The notes beneath the pieces are model-generated. The model made no database searches and was not told the origin of the DNA. It was given only the letters and a program-made list of their open reading frames with translations. A DNA stretch of 42,935 nt, taken from positions 1-42,935 of the forward strand of contig DGQF01000002.1 of assembly GCA_002389675.1 (NCBI GenBank), given 5' to 3'. Numbering within the stretch: the first letter of the stretch is position 1; each line of letters begins with the position of its first letter. The position numbers were made by a program, and so were the translations under genes. Shown in pieces: positions 18,636 to 26,641 of this stretch. Origin of the DNA: Gammaproteobacteria bacterium UBA4421 (lineage in GTDB: Bacteria; Pseudomonadota; Gammaproteobacteria; Pseudomonadales; Azotimanducaceae).

Positions 18636-19084
18636 ACCGCAACGATGTTGAGATTTTCACCGATGGTGCCTGTAGGGGCAATCCAGGGCCTGGTGGGTGG
18701 GCAGCACTATTGCGCCAAGGGTCCACGGAAAAATTAATTAAAGGCTCTGAGCCACACACAACCAATAATCGCATGGAACTGCTGGCAGCCATAGAGGGTC
18801 TCTGTGCGCTCAAACGTGCCAGTCAAGTAGCGCTGACCACTGATTCTCAGTACGTAAGACAGGGAATCACGAAATGGATTGCAGGTTGGAAAAAAAACGG
18901 TTGGCAAACGGCGGCTAAGAAACCGGTTAAAAATCAGGATCTTTGGTTGCGCTTGGATGCGGCCATGGCCAAACATGATGTGGTTTGGCATTGGGTTAAA
19001 GGTCACAGTGGCCACATTGAAAATGAGCGCGCGGATCAAGGCGCCAACGACGCCATTGATCAAATGTTGGCAACTAAGGGCTAA
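18632..19084 (+). CDS. rnhA: Ribonuclease HI
   Basis: RNase HI cuts the RNA strand of RNA-DNA hybrids, removing R-loops and primers. The 150-residue protein has the four metal-binding acidic residues Asp11 ([12 protein letters not shown]), Glu49 ([10 protein letters not shown]), Asp71 (LTTDSQYV) and Asp135 (NERADQGA), plus the [11 protein letters not shown] loop with the catalytic histidine. The basic protrusion ([19 protein letters not shown]), also called the handle region, is present as in E. coli. It overlaps the upstream methyltransferase by four bases and is followed by dnaQ on the same strand. Confidence 0.97.
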   Translation: MNRNDVEIFTDGACRGNPGPGGWAALLRQGSTEKLIKGSEPHTTNNRMELLAAIEGLCALKRASQVALTTDSQYVRQGITKWIAGWKKNGWQTAAKKPVKNQDLWLRLDAAMAKHDVVWHWVKGHSGHIENERADQGANDAIDQMLATKG

Positions 19085-19128
19085 ACTATGACACCGTGTT
19101 GTTTGTTTGTAAAAGGAGCGCTGAGACT

Positions 19129-19848
19129 GTGCGTCAAATTGTTTTAGACACCGAAACCACAGGGCTTGAGCCCGATATGGGGCATCGGGTCATTGAAATT
19201 GGTGCTGTGGAGCTAATCAACCGCAAACTCACCGGCCGCCATTTCCACAAGTATTTGAATCCGGAACGAGATATTGATGATGGTGCCTTTGAGGTTCATG
19301 GACTGAGTCGGGCTTTCTTGCAGGATAAGCCGCTGTTTGCTGATATTTGTGATGAGTTAATTGCGTTCATCAAAGATGCCGAACTGGTGATCCATAATGC
19401 ACCGTTTGACGTTTCGTTCCTAGATTATGAATTCAAACGTGTACAGGGCGCGCCTCGTGTGAACGACCTAGCTCAGGTCAAAGACAGTTTGGCCGTGGCA
19501 CGAGTTAAACACCCTGGCCAAAAAAACAACCTAGATGCGTTGTGCAGACGTTACGAAGTAGACAATTCGCAACGTCAATTGCACGGTGCACTGCTTGACG
19601 CTGAGATCCTAGCCGATGTTTATCTGTTGATGACGGGAGGGCAAACGCTCTTGTTTTCGGGAGATAAGCGCGACGTGAATACCGAGTCCGCGACCTCTGC
19701 TTTGCAAAAGCGCGATGTCAGCACCCATAGTTTGCGACTAGTCACAGCCGGTCGGGATGAACTCTTCGCCCATGAAGCGTTCATGGATATGCTGGCAGAC
19801 AAAGCTGGCTCGCCGCCGGTATGGCGGCGCAATCCAGCAAAGCCATGA
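19129..19848 (+). CDS. dnaQ: DNA polymerase III epsilon subunit (proofreading exonuclease)
   Basis: DnaQ is the 3'-5' exonuclease of the replicative polymerase. The 239-residue protein has the DEDDh active site: Asp7 and Glu9 (VLDTETTG), Asp94 (NAPFDVSF), His152 and Asp157 (LHGALLDAEI). I chose the GTG at 19129, which has AGGAG ten bases upstream and gives MRQIVLDTETTG like the family; the frame extends to a TTG at 19096 without homology. The residues after ~170 are the flexible segment that in E. coli binds the alpha subunit. It sits 44 bases after rnhA; in E. coli dnaQ and rnhA are also adjacent but divergent. Confidence 0.95.
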   Translation: MRQIVLDTETTGLEPDMGHRVIEIGAVELINRKLTGRHFHKYLNPERDIDDGAFEVHGLSRAFLQDKPLFADICDELIAFIKDAELVIHNAPFDVSFLDYEFKRVQGAPRVNDLAQVKDSLAVARVKHPGQKNNLDALCRRYEVDNSQRQLHGALLDAEILADVYLLMTGGQTLLFSGDKRDVNTESATSALQKRDVSTHSLRLVTAGRDELFAHEAFMDMLADKAGSPPVWRRNPAKP

Positions 19849-19862
19849 ACCAAGGTCACGCC

Positions 19863-21368
19863 TTAACCTATGAAGTAGTGTACACACAGCCACCCTGTGA
19901 TCCCCATGGCGATCGTATACGGCAACGCCATTTTGACCATGCGCATGTATGACAACCCAATCAAAGGTGCAATAGAGGACGTCAAAAGGAACAGGAAGGC
20001 GGCCTGGCCATTCGGCGTGGCAACACTTGGAATATTGGTCCCCGTGTTGATCGCAATCGCCAGCGCCTCGAAGTGGGCTCTGTCGATTGTTTGCGCATCA
20101 AAAGCGGCCCGAACCTCACCGATATAAACGGTTGCGACAAAAACATTATCGCTGATTGCGGACAACAGGCCATTTGCAATATAGAACATGCCCGGCTGTA
20201 TATCTTGCGGCAAAGAAAGCACCCACGTAATAACCGGGGAAAACAGGTGTTGCTCATGAATCACGCCCACAATGGCAAAAAACACCACAAGCAGAGCCGT
20301 GAACGGCAGGGCCTCTTCGAAAGCATGGCCTAATTTATGTTCCTCAACGATGCCGTTAAAAGCAGTCTGTAACACAATTATGGTCAGACCTATGATTCCA
20401 ACCTCGGCAACGTGAAAGGCCAGCGCAAACACCAAAAAAATTGCAGCTACGGCCTGAATGACCAATCTTGCATTATCTTTGTCCGAACGACGTTCAGTCT
20501 CGTACTTATCAAATTCGACAAGAATCGAGCGTACCGGCTCGGGTAAACGTTCTCCGTAACCAAATTTATGCGTCTTCTCAAGTAGCAGGCAAGTGATGAG
20601 TCCAACGACCAGAACGGGCATAGTCACCGGTGCCATCATTAGGAAGAAAGTTTTGAAGTCCCAACCGGTATAGCTGGCGATCAGGAGGTTTTGAGGTTCT
20701 CCAACGGTCGTGCATACACCCCCTAACGCCGTGCCGACAGCCGCATGCATTAGCAAATTACGCAGGAATGCACGGAATTGTTCCAAGTCTTGCAGATTTG
20801 CTTCTAAAACGCTTTCATCGGTGCCGTGATTGTGGTCATCACCAAATTGTTTGCCCGAGGCAACCCGGTGATAAACAGAAAAGAAACCGACGGCGACACT
20901 GATCACCACTGCAGTCACCGTTAGCGCATCCAAGAACGCAGAAAGAACCGCGGAAACCCCACAAAACATTAATGAAATCAATGTTTTGGATCTTATTTTT
21001 AAGAGTATTTTTGTGAAAGTATACAGCAGTAGTTCTTTCATGAAATAGATGCCCGCAACCATGAATATGAGCAACAAGAGCACAGGGAAAGCGGCATAAA
21101 TTTCGTCTTTAACGGTGTCTGGGCTAGTCATACCCAACACCACAGCTTCAAATGCGAGTAATCCTCCGGGCTGCAGCGGATAACATTTAAGCGCCATCGC
21201 CAGGGTAAATATAAATTCTAGAACCAAAACCCATCCGGTGATAAATGGTCCGGCGATCAGCAGTAACAGTGGATTTACAATCAAGAAACCAACAATGGCC
21301 ATTTTGTACCAATCTGGTGCCTGCCCCAGAAAGTTCTGACTAAACGCGTTCAGGGTTAATCCCTTCAT
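19863..21368 (-). CDS. nhaB: Sodium/proton antiporter NhaB
   Basis: NhaB exports sodium in exchange for protons across the inner membrane. The 501-residue, highly hydrophobic protein closely follows the family from [10 protein letters not shown] near the N-terminus through [33 protein letters not shown] and [20 protein letters not shown] to a C-terminal membrane region with [14 protein letters not shown] chose the ATG at 21368 because it gives the family N-terminus and is preceded by a GAGG; the frame runs 17 codons further up without homology. It is convergent with dnaQ and divergent from nudC. A marine or saline habitat would fit but is not proven by this gene. Confidence 0.95.
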   Translation of the reverse strand: MKGLTLNAFSQNFLGQAPDWYKMAIVGFLIVNPLLLLIAGPFITGWVLVLEFIFTLAMALKCYPLQPGGLLAFEAVVLGMTSPDTVKDEIYAAFPVLLLLIFMVAGIYFMKELLLYTFTKILLKIRSKTLISLMFCGVSAVLSAFLDALTVTAVVISVAVGFFSVYHRVASGKQFGDDHNHGTDESVLEANLQDLEQFRAFLRNLLMHAAVGTALGGVCTTVGEPQNLLIASYTGWDFKTFFLMMAPVTMPVLVVGLITCLLLEKTHKFGYGERLPEPVRSILVEFDKYETERRSDKDNARLVIQAVAAIFLVFALAFHVAEVGIIGLTIIVLQTAFNGIVEEHKLGHAFEEALPFTALLVVFFAIVGVIHEQHLFSPVITWVLSLPQDIQPGMFYIANGLLSAISDNVFVATVYIGEVRAAFDAQTIDRAHFEALAIAINTGTNIPSVATPNGQAAFLFLLTSSIAPLIGLSYMRMVKMALPYTIAMGITGWLCVHYFIG

Positions 21369-21412
21369 ATCGATATCTTTGCCTCGTTGGTAGTGGTGTC
21401 GTCGACTTGCGA

Positions 21413-21429
21413 GTCCCAACTAGTGGGAC
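21413..21429. promoter_or_regulatory. Dyad in the nhaB/nudC divergent region
   Basis: GTCCCA-ACTAG-TGGGAC is a perfect 6-base inverted repeat with a 5-base spacer, 45 bases upstream of the nhaB ATG. Placement between divergent genes makes an operator plausible. The binding protein is unknown, and a simple mRNA hairpin is the alternative. Confidence 0.35.
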
Positions 21430-21497
21430 CAATACGCCCGTAACAATAGCTTTGCGGATGCGTTGCAGCAAGACCACTCAGAGGCTTTTGTATGCCT

Positions 21498-21525
21498 TTG
21501 GAGGAGGTCGCGCACAAAATATGCT
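21498..21525 (+). promoter_or_regulatory. Possible sigma-70 promoter of nudC
   Basis: TTGGAG (21498-21503) and TATGCT (21520-21525) are separated by 16 bases and would start transcription about 15 bases before the nudC ATG. The match to consensus is moderate only. Confidence 0.3.
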
Positions 21526-21545
21526 AGCTTTGTGTTTTTTAAAAG

Positions 21546-22394
21546 ATGGTAAATACTTTGATGTGGCCACACGAACTGGATGAATTTGAATCGGCACATA
21601 TAGCACCAGCGGACGCTGATCACGGAGAGGCTTGGTATTTTGTCTTTGCGCGTGGTGAGTTGATTGTCAAATCTGTGGCGGGCGCACCCACCCCCATTAC
21701 CGCGGATGATTTTCGCTGGTTTGACATGGAGGTTGAGCAAAAACATTTTTTAGGGCACTACGAGGGTCGATCCTGTTTTGCGTTAGCCGCTAAAGGTAAG
21801 CCAGCTGAAGGCTTCCAATCGATCGGATTGCGTAATTTGCTTGGACGCACCAAGGCGTCGCTGTTTTACCTCGCTGGGCGTGCGCAACAGGTGATCGACT
21901 GGTCGCAGAGCCATCAATTCTGTGGACGCTGTGGCGAGCGAATGCAACATCACCAACAAGACCGAGCCATGACATGCCCATCTTGCCGACTAATCAGCTA
22001 TCCCAGATTGTCTCCGAGTATCATCGTTTTAGTCACCCGTGGTGATGAGATTCTCCTGGCTCGCAACGCTAACTGGCCGCAGGGTATGTACAGTACATTA
22101 GCCGGATTTGTCGAGGCTGGTGAATCTATCGAGCAGACCCTGCACAGAGAGGTATTTGAAGAAGTCGGTCTTCGGGTCAAAAACCTAAAATATTTCGGTT
22201 CGCAGAGCTGGCCGTTTCCTAATTCGTTGATGCTCGGATTTCACGCCGAATACGACGGCGGCGACATCGTTTGTCAAGCAGAAGAAATTGCCGACGCGCA
22301 ATGGTTTACGATTGATAACCTGCCGCAAACGCCACCAAAGACGGCGATTTCAGGTTGGTTAATACACGAGTTTATTGAGCAACATAACGCCTAG
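21546..22394 (+). CDS. nudC: NADH pyrophosphatase / RNA deNADding enzyme NudC
   Basis: NudC hydrolyses NAD(H) to NMN(H) and AMP and removes NAD caps from RNA 5' ends. The 282-residue protein has an N-terminal regulatory domain, a zinc ribbon (Cys126, Cys129, Cys144, Cys147 in FCGRCG and TCPSC), a complete Nudix box at 187-209 (GFVEAGES then REVFEEVGL) and the NudC-specific SQSWPFPNS at 219-227, which marks NADH specificity. It is divergent from nhaB and convergent with the SCP2 gene, with only 7 bases between the stop codons. Confidence 0.95.
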   Translation: MVNTLMWPHELDEFESAHIAPADADHGEAWYFVFARGELIVKSVAGAPTPITADDFRWFDMEVEQKHFLGHYEGRSCFALAAKGKPAEGFQSIGLRNLLGRTKASLFYLAGRAQQVIDWSQSHQFCGRCGERMQHHQQDRAMTCPSCRLISYPRLSPSIIVLVTRGDEILLARNANWPQGMYSTLAGFVEAGESIEQTLHREVFEEVGLRVKNLKYFGSQSWPFPNSLMLGFHAEYDGGDIVCQAEEIADAQWFTIDNLPQTPPKTAISGWLIHEFIEQHNA

Positions 22395-22401
22395 CCCAAG
22401 G

Positions 22402-22722
22402 CTACGCGGTGGATGAACTAAACGCTGAGAGCGTTTGAAATACCCAGATAATGTAGCCGTTGCTGCGAAAGTCCCCTTGCATGAAAGCCGCAATGGGGTC
22501 TGCGGCGCCCTGTACGATGTCAATTGCTTGCTGTTCATCGCGGAAGTACAGCACTAACTCTACCTCAGGCGCACGTTCAAGCGCGTCGTAAAAGGTAGCT
22601 TGGCCGTCACGCACGCTCACATAGCAACTGCCTTGTGCACTACGGAATTCGATGGTGGCATCGAGAGTGTCGGCGCGGGCTGGGTTAAATTGTCGTTTTA
22701 GCTGTGCTAACAGATTTAACAT
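22402..22722 (-). CDS. SCP2 sterol-binding domain protein
   Basis: This 106-residue single-domain protein resembles the SCP2 (sterol carrier) fold: DATIEFRSAQGSCYVSVRDG, then ALERAPEVELVLYFRDEQQA, and AAFMQGDFRSNGYIIWVFQ, where the MQGDFRSNGY motif is typical of the family's C-terminal part. Such proteins bind lipids or other hydrophobic ligands in the cytoplasm; the ligand here is unknown. The ATG at 22722 is chosen over a GTG three codons upstream. It is divergent from sohB with 138 bases between. The SCP2 assignment is by pattern and would need a profile search. Confidence 0.7.
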   Translation of the reverse strand: MLNLLAQLKRQFNPARADTLDATIEFRSAQGSCYVSVRDGQATFYDALERAPEVELVLYFRDEQQAIDIVQGAADPIAAFMQGDFRSNGYIIWVFQTLSAFSSSTA

Positions 22723-22860
22723 AAGAGTCACGCCTATAGGGGTCTTTTCAGAACGGCTGCTGTTTTAAATGAGCCTCGTGCGACAGTCAAGCTGGATTCT
22801 CTGGACGACTGCCGGTCCAAGCCTTTAAAGTACCGCGCGGTTAATGAATTTAAGGTGGCT

Positions 22861-23922
22861 ATGACTTATTTGTTCGAATATCTGACGTTTCTGGCAGAGA
22901 CAGTCACCGTCGTGGTCGCGGTACTGATTATCTTGTCTACACTGATTAGCGCTGGATTCAAGCAGCAAGGCGACAAGGACTCCGGACATCTACACGTCGA
23001 AAAAATGAACGATGGTGTTCGTGGCCTGCGTCACGCCATGGAAAACGGCCTACTGCCGGCAGAAGCTGTCAAAAAGCGCCACAAACAAGAGGCGAAATTA
23101 GACAGTCGAGCCGAGAAACAACTAACGCAAACCCTGAAGAAAAAAAACACCGACGCCACTGAAAAGGAAGAGGATGAAACCAGCGGTCGAGCATTTGTGT
23201 TGCGCTTTGATGGTGACGTTAGAGCCTCGAACGTTGAACGATTACGTTTAGAGGTCAGCGCAATACTCACGATGGCGAACCACAAAGACGAAGTTGTTGT
23301 CTGTTTAGAAAGCCCGGGAGGCATGGTGCACAGCTACGGTCTGGCGGCGTCTCAGTTGATGCGGATCCGGTCCAAGGGAATTCCCCTGACGGCAGTTGTG
23401 GATATGGTCGCAGCATCGGGCGGTTATCTGATGGCCGCTGTGGCCAATCGCGTGCTGGCGGCTCCTTTTGCCTTACTGGGCTCAATTGGAGTAGTGGCGC
23501 AGGTGCCAAACGTGCATCGTCTGTTGAAAAAGAATGACGTCGATGTTGAAGTAATTACTGCTGGAAAATACAAACGCACGCTGACCGTGCTCGGCGAAAA
23601 TACCGAAGAAGGACGCAAGAAGTTCACTCAGGAGCTAGAAGACGTCCATGATTTATTTAGAGAATTTGTGGCACAAAACCGGCCGGAGTTGGATCTAGAG
23701 GCTGTGGCAACAGGAGAAGCCTGGTACGGCAAACGCGCCCTAGCGATGGGCTTGATCGACGGACTTGCGACAAGCGATGAATATTTAATGGATTTGTGTG
23801 AGGTTCGTGACGTCTTCGAAGTCACTTGGGTTGAGCACAAAAAACCGATGGACAAATTCCTTGGAAAGGTCAACGGCCTGTTGGATCAGGCTAGCAGCGC
23901 CCTGGACGTTTTTCGCCGCTAA
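22861..23922 (+). CDS. sohB: Inner membrane serine protease SohB (S49 family)
   Basis: SohB is a membrane-anchored peptidase of the SppA family; a high-copy gene suppresses loss of the periplasmic protease DegP in E. coli. The 353-residue protein has one N-terminal span (about 13-32), a charged Lys/Glu-rich linker and the protease domain, with the nucleophile Ser186 in VAASGGYLMA and the general base Lys238 in AGKYKRTLTVLGENTEEG. LESPGGMVHSYGLAASQL is the conserved ClpP-like fold segment. I chose the ATG at 22861, right after AAGGTGG. It is followed by the AcuI-like reductase 67 bases downstream. Confidence 0.93.
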   Translation: MTYLFEYLTFLAETVTVVVAVLIILSTLISAGFKQQGDKDSGHLHVEKMNDGVRGLRHAMENGLLPAEAVKKRHKQEAKLDSRAEKQLTQTLKKKNTDATEKEEDETSGRAFVLRFDGDVRASNVERLRLEVSAILTMANHKDEVVVCLESPGGMVHSYGLAASQLMRIRSKGIPLTAVVDMVAASGGYLMAAVANRVLAAPFALLGSIGVVAQVPNVHRLLKKNDVDVEVITAGKYKRTLTVLGENTEEGRKKFTQELEDVHDLFREFVAQNRPELDLEAVATGEAWYGKRALAMGLIDGLATSDEYLMDLCEVRDVFEVTWVEHKKPMDKFLGKVNGLLDQASSALDVFRR

Positions 23923-23989
23923 CGCATCGCGAGGTGGCATATGATGAGCGCAGCATAACAGTTTTTAAAAAATACACGGTGGAGGTAAG

Positions 23990-24973
23990 GTGGAGTTTTC
24001 AGCATTTCAAATAGAAAAAACAGAGGCCGGGTTTAACCGCTCGGTAATCCAACGCAACGTAGATGAACTGCCCGAAGGGGACGTGCTCATAGATGTCCAC
24101 TACTCTTCGCTCAATTATAAAGATGGCTTGTCGGCGACGGGTAATCCGGGTGTCACTCGAAACTTCCCGCATACGCCGGGTATCGACGCCGCCGGTATTG
24201 TCATCCAAAGCAGTGATCAGCGTGTGCTGGTAGGAGAGGAAGTGATTGTCATTGGCTTTGACCTTGGCATGAATACCTCCGGCGGGTTTGCGCAGCGAAT
24301 CAGAGTGCCAGCGGAGTGGGTCGTCAAAATGCCTGCGGGGCTATCACTGCATAGTTCGATGATTCTGGGCACAGCAGGATTTACGGCGGCTGAGTGCATT
24401 GACAAGCTTGAGCGTGCGGGTATGACACCTTCAAGCGGTCCTGTGCTGGTCACTGGTGCTACCGGCGGAGTGGGTTCGGTGGCCGTCAGGCTGCTCTCTC
24501 ATTTGGGTTATCAAGTTACCGCAGCTACCGGCAAATCTGACCAACACAATTTTTTGCGGGCCTTGGGTGCAACTGAAATTGTTACTCGAGAGGATGTGGC
24601 CGCGGGCACAAATAAACCACTCTTGGCCGAGCGATGGGGTGGCGTAGTAGATACCGTCGGCGGTGATATATTATTTAATGCCGTAAAGAGCTTGAAATAT
24701 GGCTGCGGGCTAGCCGCCTGCGGCTTGGTCGCCGGCCCTGGCTTTCAAGCCAACGTGCTGCCATTTTTGCTGCGCAACGTAAACCTTCTTGGTGTCGATT
24801 CGGTGCAGTTGCCACTGGATGAAAAAGCCCGCATCTGGGGACGGTTGGCCAACGAATGGTTAGTTGATTTGTCTGACCTGGAAGAAGTGTTGAATCTTGA
24901 AACTTTGTCAGAGGGTATCGATCGCATTTTGGCCGGTGCGATGGTCGGGCGGGGGGTTGTTCACCTGAGGTAA
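23990..24973 (+). CDS. AcuI/YhdH family NADPH-dependent oxidoreductase
   Basis: This 327-residue medium-chain dehydrogenase without zinc ligands belongs to the YhdH/AcuI group, where characterised members reduce acryloyl-CoA to propionyl-CoA. Key features are SSLNYKDGLSATG near residue 40, PHTPGIDAAG near 63, GFAQRIRVPAEWVVKMP and the nucleotide-binding TGATGGVGSVAV at about 155-166. The start is GTG at 23990 with GGAGG five bases upstream. In marine bacteria AcuI detoxifies acrylate from DMSP breakdown, but no DMSP genes are in the window, so the physiological substrate is open. It is convergent with the antiporter gene. Confidence 0.85.
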   Translation: MEFSAFQIEKTEAGFNRSVIQRNVDELPEGDVLIDVHYSSLNYKDGLSATGNPGVTRNFPHTPGIDAAGIVIQSSDQRVLVGEEVIVIGFDLGMNTSGGFAQRIRVPAEWVVKMPAGLSLHSSMILGTAGFTAAECIDKLERAGMTPSSGPVLVTGATGGVGSVAVRLLSHLGYQVTAATGKSDQHNFLRALGATEIVTREDVAAGTNKPLLAERWGGVVDTVGGDILFNAVKSLKYGCGLAACGLVAGPGFQANVLPFLLRNVNLLGVDSVQLPLDEKARIWGRLANEWLVDLSDLEEVLNLETLSEGIDRILAGAMVGRGVVHLR

Positions 24974-24994
24974 CGGCAAAACTCGGTGGTAATC

Positions 24995-26167
24995 TCAATC
25001 CCGTCGCAGATTCGGATTCGGCGCGATGGGATTGGGATAACGAAAAATCACAAAATAGCTACTTAATACCAGAGTGAGCACAGTCGAAAACTGAATCACC
25101 AGAGCCGCGCGCTCGCCGATCAACACAGTGCTTAGTGCAATATAACTGAGCAAAAGAGAAAATTCAGAGGCTTGGCCAAGACGATAACCCACTTCCCAAG
25201 CCACCTGAGAATTCTCACCTTTAATATGCAGTAAGCCGGCAAAAACCATTGGTTTTAAGGCGATCAACAATACTGCGAGCAACAGCGCGGGCAGCCAAAT
25301 ACTCGTAATTAAATCAAGATTAAGCCCGGCACCAACAGAAAAGAAAAACAGAACCAAGAAAAAGTCTCGCAGTGGTCGAAGATTTTGTGCGATATATTGG
25401 GCGATTGGACTCGTGGCCAGCGACACACCTGCGATGAAAGCACCTATTTCAACAGATAAACCGAGTGTGGAGGCTATATTGGCCAGCGCGAGGCACCAGC
25501 CGATAGCGATCAGAAATATATACTCATGGAACGCATCAAATACATGCACCAGCGGTAACAACATAAAACGCACGCCCAGATAGGCAAGGCCGCAGAGCAA
25601 CGGCAGACCAAGGCCAATTGATAAAACGCTGGTGACGAGCACATCCGTGCGCGCGCCCAGACCATTGAGGAGCAAGATCGCCAGAATCGCAAGCAGGTCT
25701 TGAATAAGTAATAAGCTGACAACCAATTCACCGACATGTTTATGATGAAGTACGGTGGTCGGCAGTAGTTTGATGCCAAGAATAGTGCTCGAAAAAGCAG
25801 CCGCTAAACCTGTAATAGCACACTCAACCAAATTGAATTCGAAGACGTACATCACGCCAAAACCCAATCCAAAAAAGACAATGGTTGTGCCGATAGCGGT
25901 CAGCAAGGAAGCGCCGACCATATTTTTTAGCTTGCTCGGCTGTAGATCGAGACCGACTAAAAACAGCAAGAAAATGATACCAAATTCGGAAATTTCGGAC
26001 AGTAGGCCCGGGTCGTCTACCCAACTTAAGCCAAAAGGCCCCAACAGTGCGCCAAGCAATATATAGGCAACCAACATCGGCTGGCGGGTATACAAGGCCG
26101 CGGTCGCGAGTACTGCAGCCCCCGCAAAAATGTAAAAAAAAGACTCGATAATGCCGGTATGAGGCAT
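24995..26167 (-). CDS. CPA2 family cation/proton antiporter
   Basis: This ~390-residue protein is nearly all transmembrane helices, with the CPA2 (KefB/Na-H exchanger) signatures YILLGALLGPFGL, EFGIIFLLFLVGLDLQPSKL, GLAAAFSSTILGIKLL and SVEIGAFIAGVSLA. It lacks the C-terminal TrkA-N nucleotide-binding domain that full KefB/KefC have, so it is a short exchanger whose ion (K+ or Na+) cannot be told. The ATG at 26167 is chosen; a GTG two codons upstream is possible. It follows cysI and the DUF934 gene on the same strand after a 72-base gap and may or may not share their transcript. Confidence 0.88.
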   Translation of the reverse strand: MPHTGIIESFFYIFAGAAVLATAALYTRQPMLVAYILLGALLGPFGLSWVDDPGLLSEISEFGIIFLLFLVGLDLQPSKLKNMVGASLLTAIGTTIVFFGLGFGVMYVFEFNLVECAITGLAAAFSSTILGIKLLPTTVLHHKHVGELVVSLLLIQDLLAILAILLLNGLGARTDVLVTSVLSIGLGLPLLCGLAYLGVRFMLLPLVHVFDAFHEYIFLIAIGWCLALANIASTLGLSVEIGAFIAGVSLATSPIAQYIAQNLRPLRDFFLVLFFFSVGAGLNLDLITSIWLPALLLAVLLIALKPMVFAGLLHIKGENSQVAWEVGYRLGQASEFSLLLSYIALSTVLIGERAALVIQFSTVLTLVLSSYFVIFRYPNPIAPNPNLRRD

Positions 26168-26239
26168 GCGCACAAATGCTCTAGAAAGGTGCGCATAGCT
26201 TACGCGTCAATTGTGGTGATGCCCATGCCTGTAAGAAGG

Positions 26240-26641
26240 TTAAGCTTGTTCCACGGATTCTTGATAATGGTGCGTATACGGGGCTAACAGTCGAAGTGCT
26301 GTTTCGGCACAGCGCTCCTGCGGCAACTCAAGCACATCAAAACCGCAGCGAACCATATAATGCAAAACATCTTCATGGATAGCCCCAATCGCGTGCAATT
26401 CACCTGTATATTTTATTCTTTGACGTAACAGCACTGCCAAGGAAAGACCTCGGCCATCAGTAAACGCCGGAAAATCTATAGCAATTGTGCTGGCCTGTAA
26501 AAAGCGTGCGTCGATTTCCGCATCAACCTGTAGCAGCAGAGGCTCACCCTGCTGCCAGTCTTGCGGTGTTTTCCAGTTCGGCCTATCGTCGGTATGGCTA
26601 ATCTCCCAACCTTGGGCACTTCGTTTAATCAGCGTCGACAT
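26240..26641 (-). CDS. DUF934 protein, sulfite reductase partner
   Basis: This 133-residue protein fits the DUF934 family, usually encoded directly downstream of a sulfite/nitrite reductase gene, with conserved IAIDFPAFTDGRGLSLAVLLRQ and GAIHEDVLHYMVRCGFD. No enzyme activity has been shown for the family that I know of. The ATG at 26641 lies 17 bases inside the end of cysI in another frame, which indicates translational coupling. The tight link suggests a role in electron delivery, siroheme or assembly of the reductase; this is inference from context. Confidence 0.85.
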   Translation of the reverse strand: MSTLIKRSAQGWEISHTDDRPNWKTPQDWQQGEPLLLQVDAEIDARFLQASTIAIDFPAFTDGRGLSLAVLLRQRIKYTGELHAIGAIHEDVLHYMVRCGFDVLELPQERCAETALRLLAPYTHHYQESVEQA

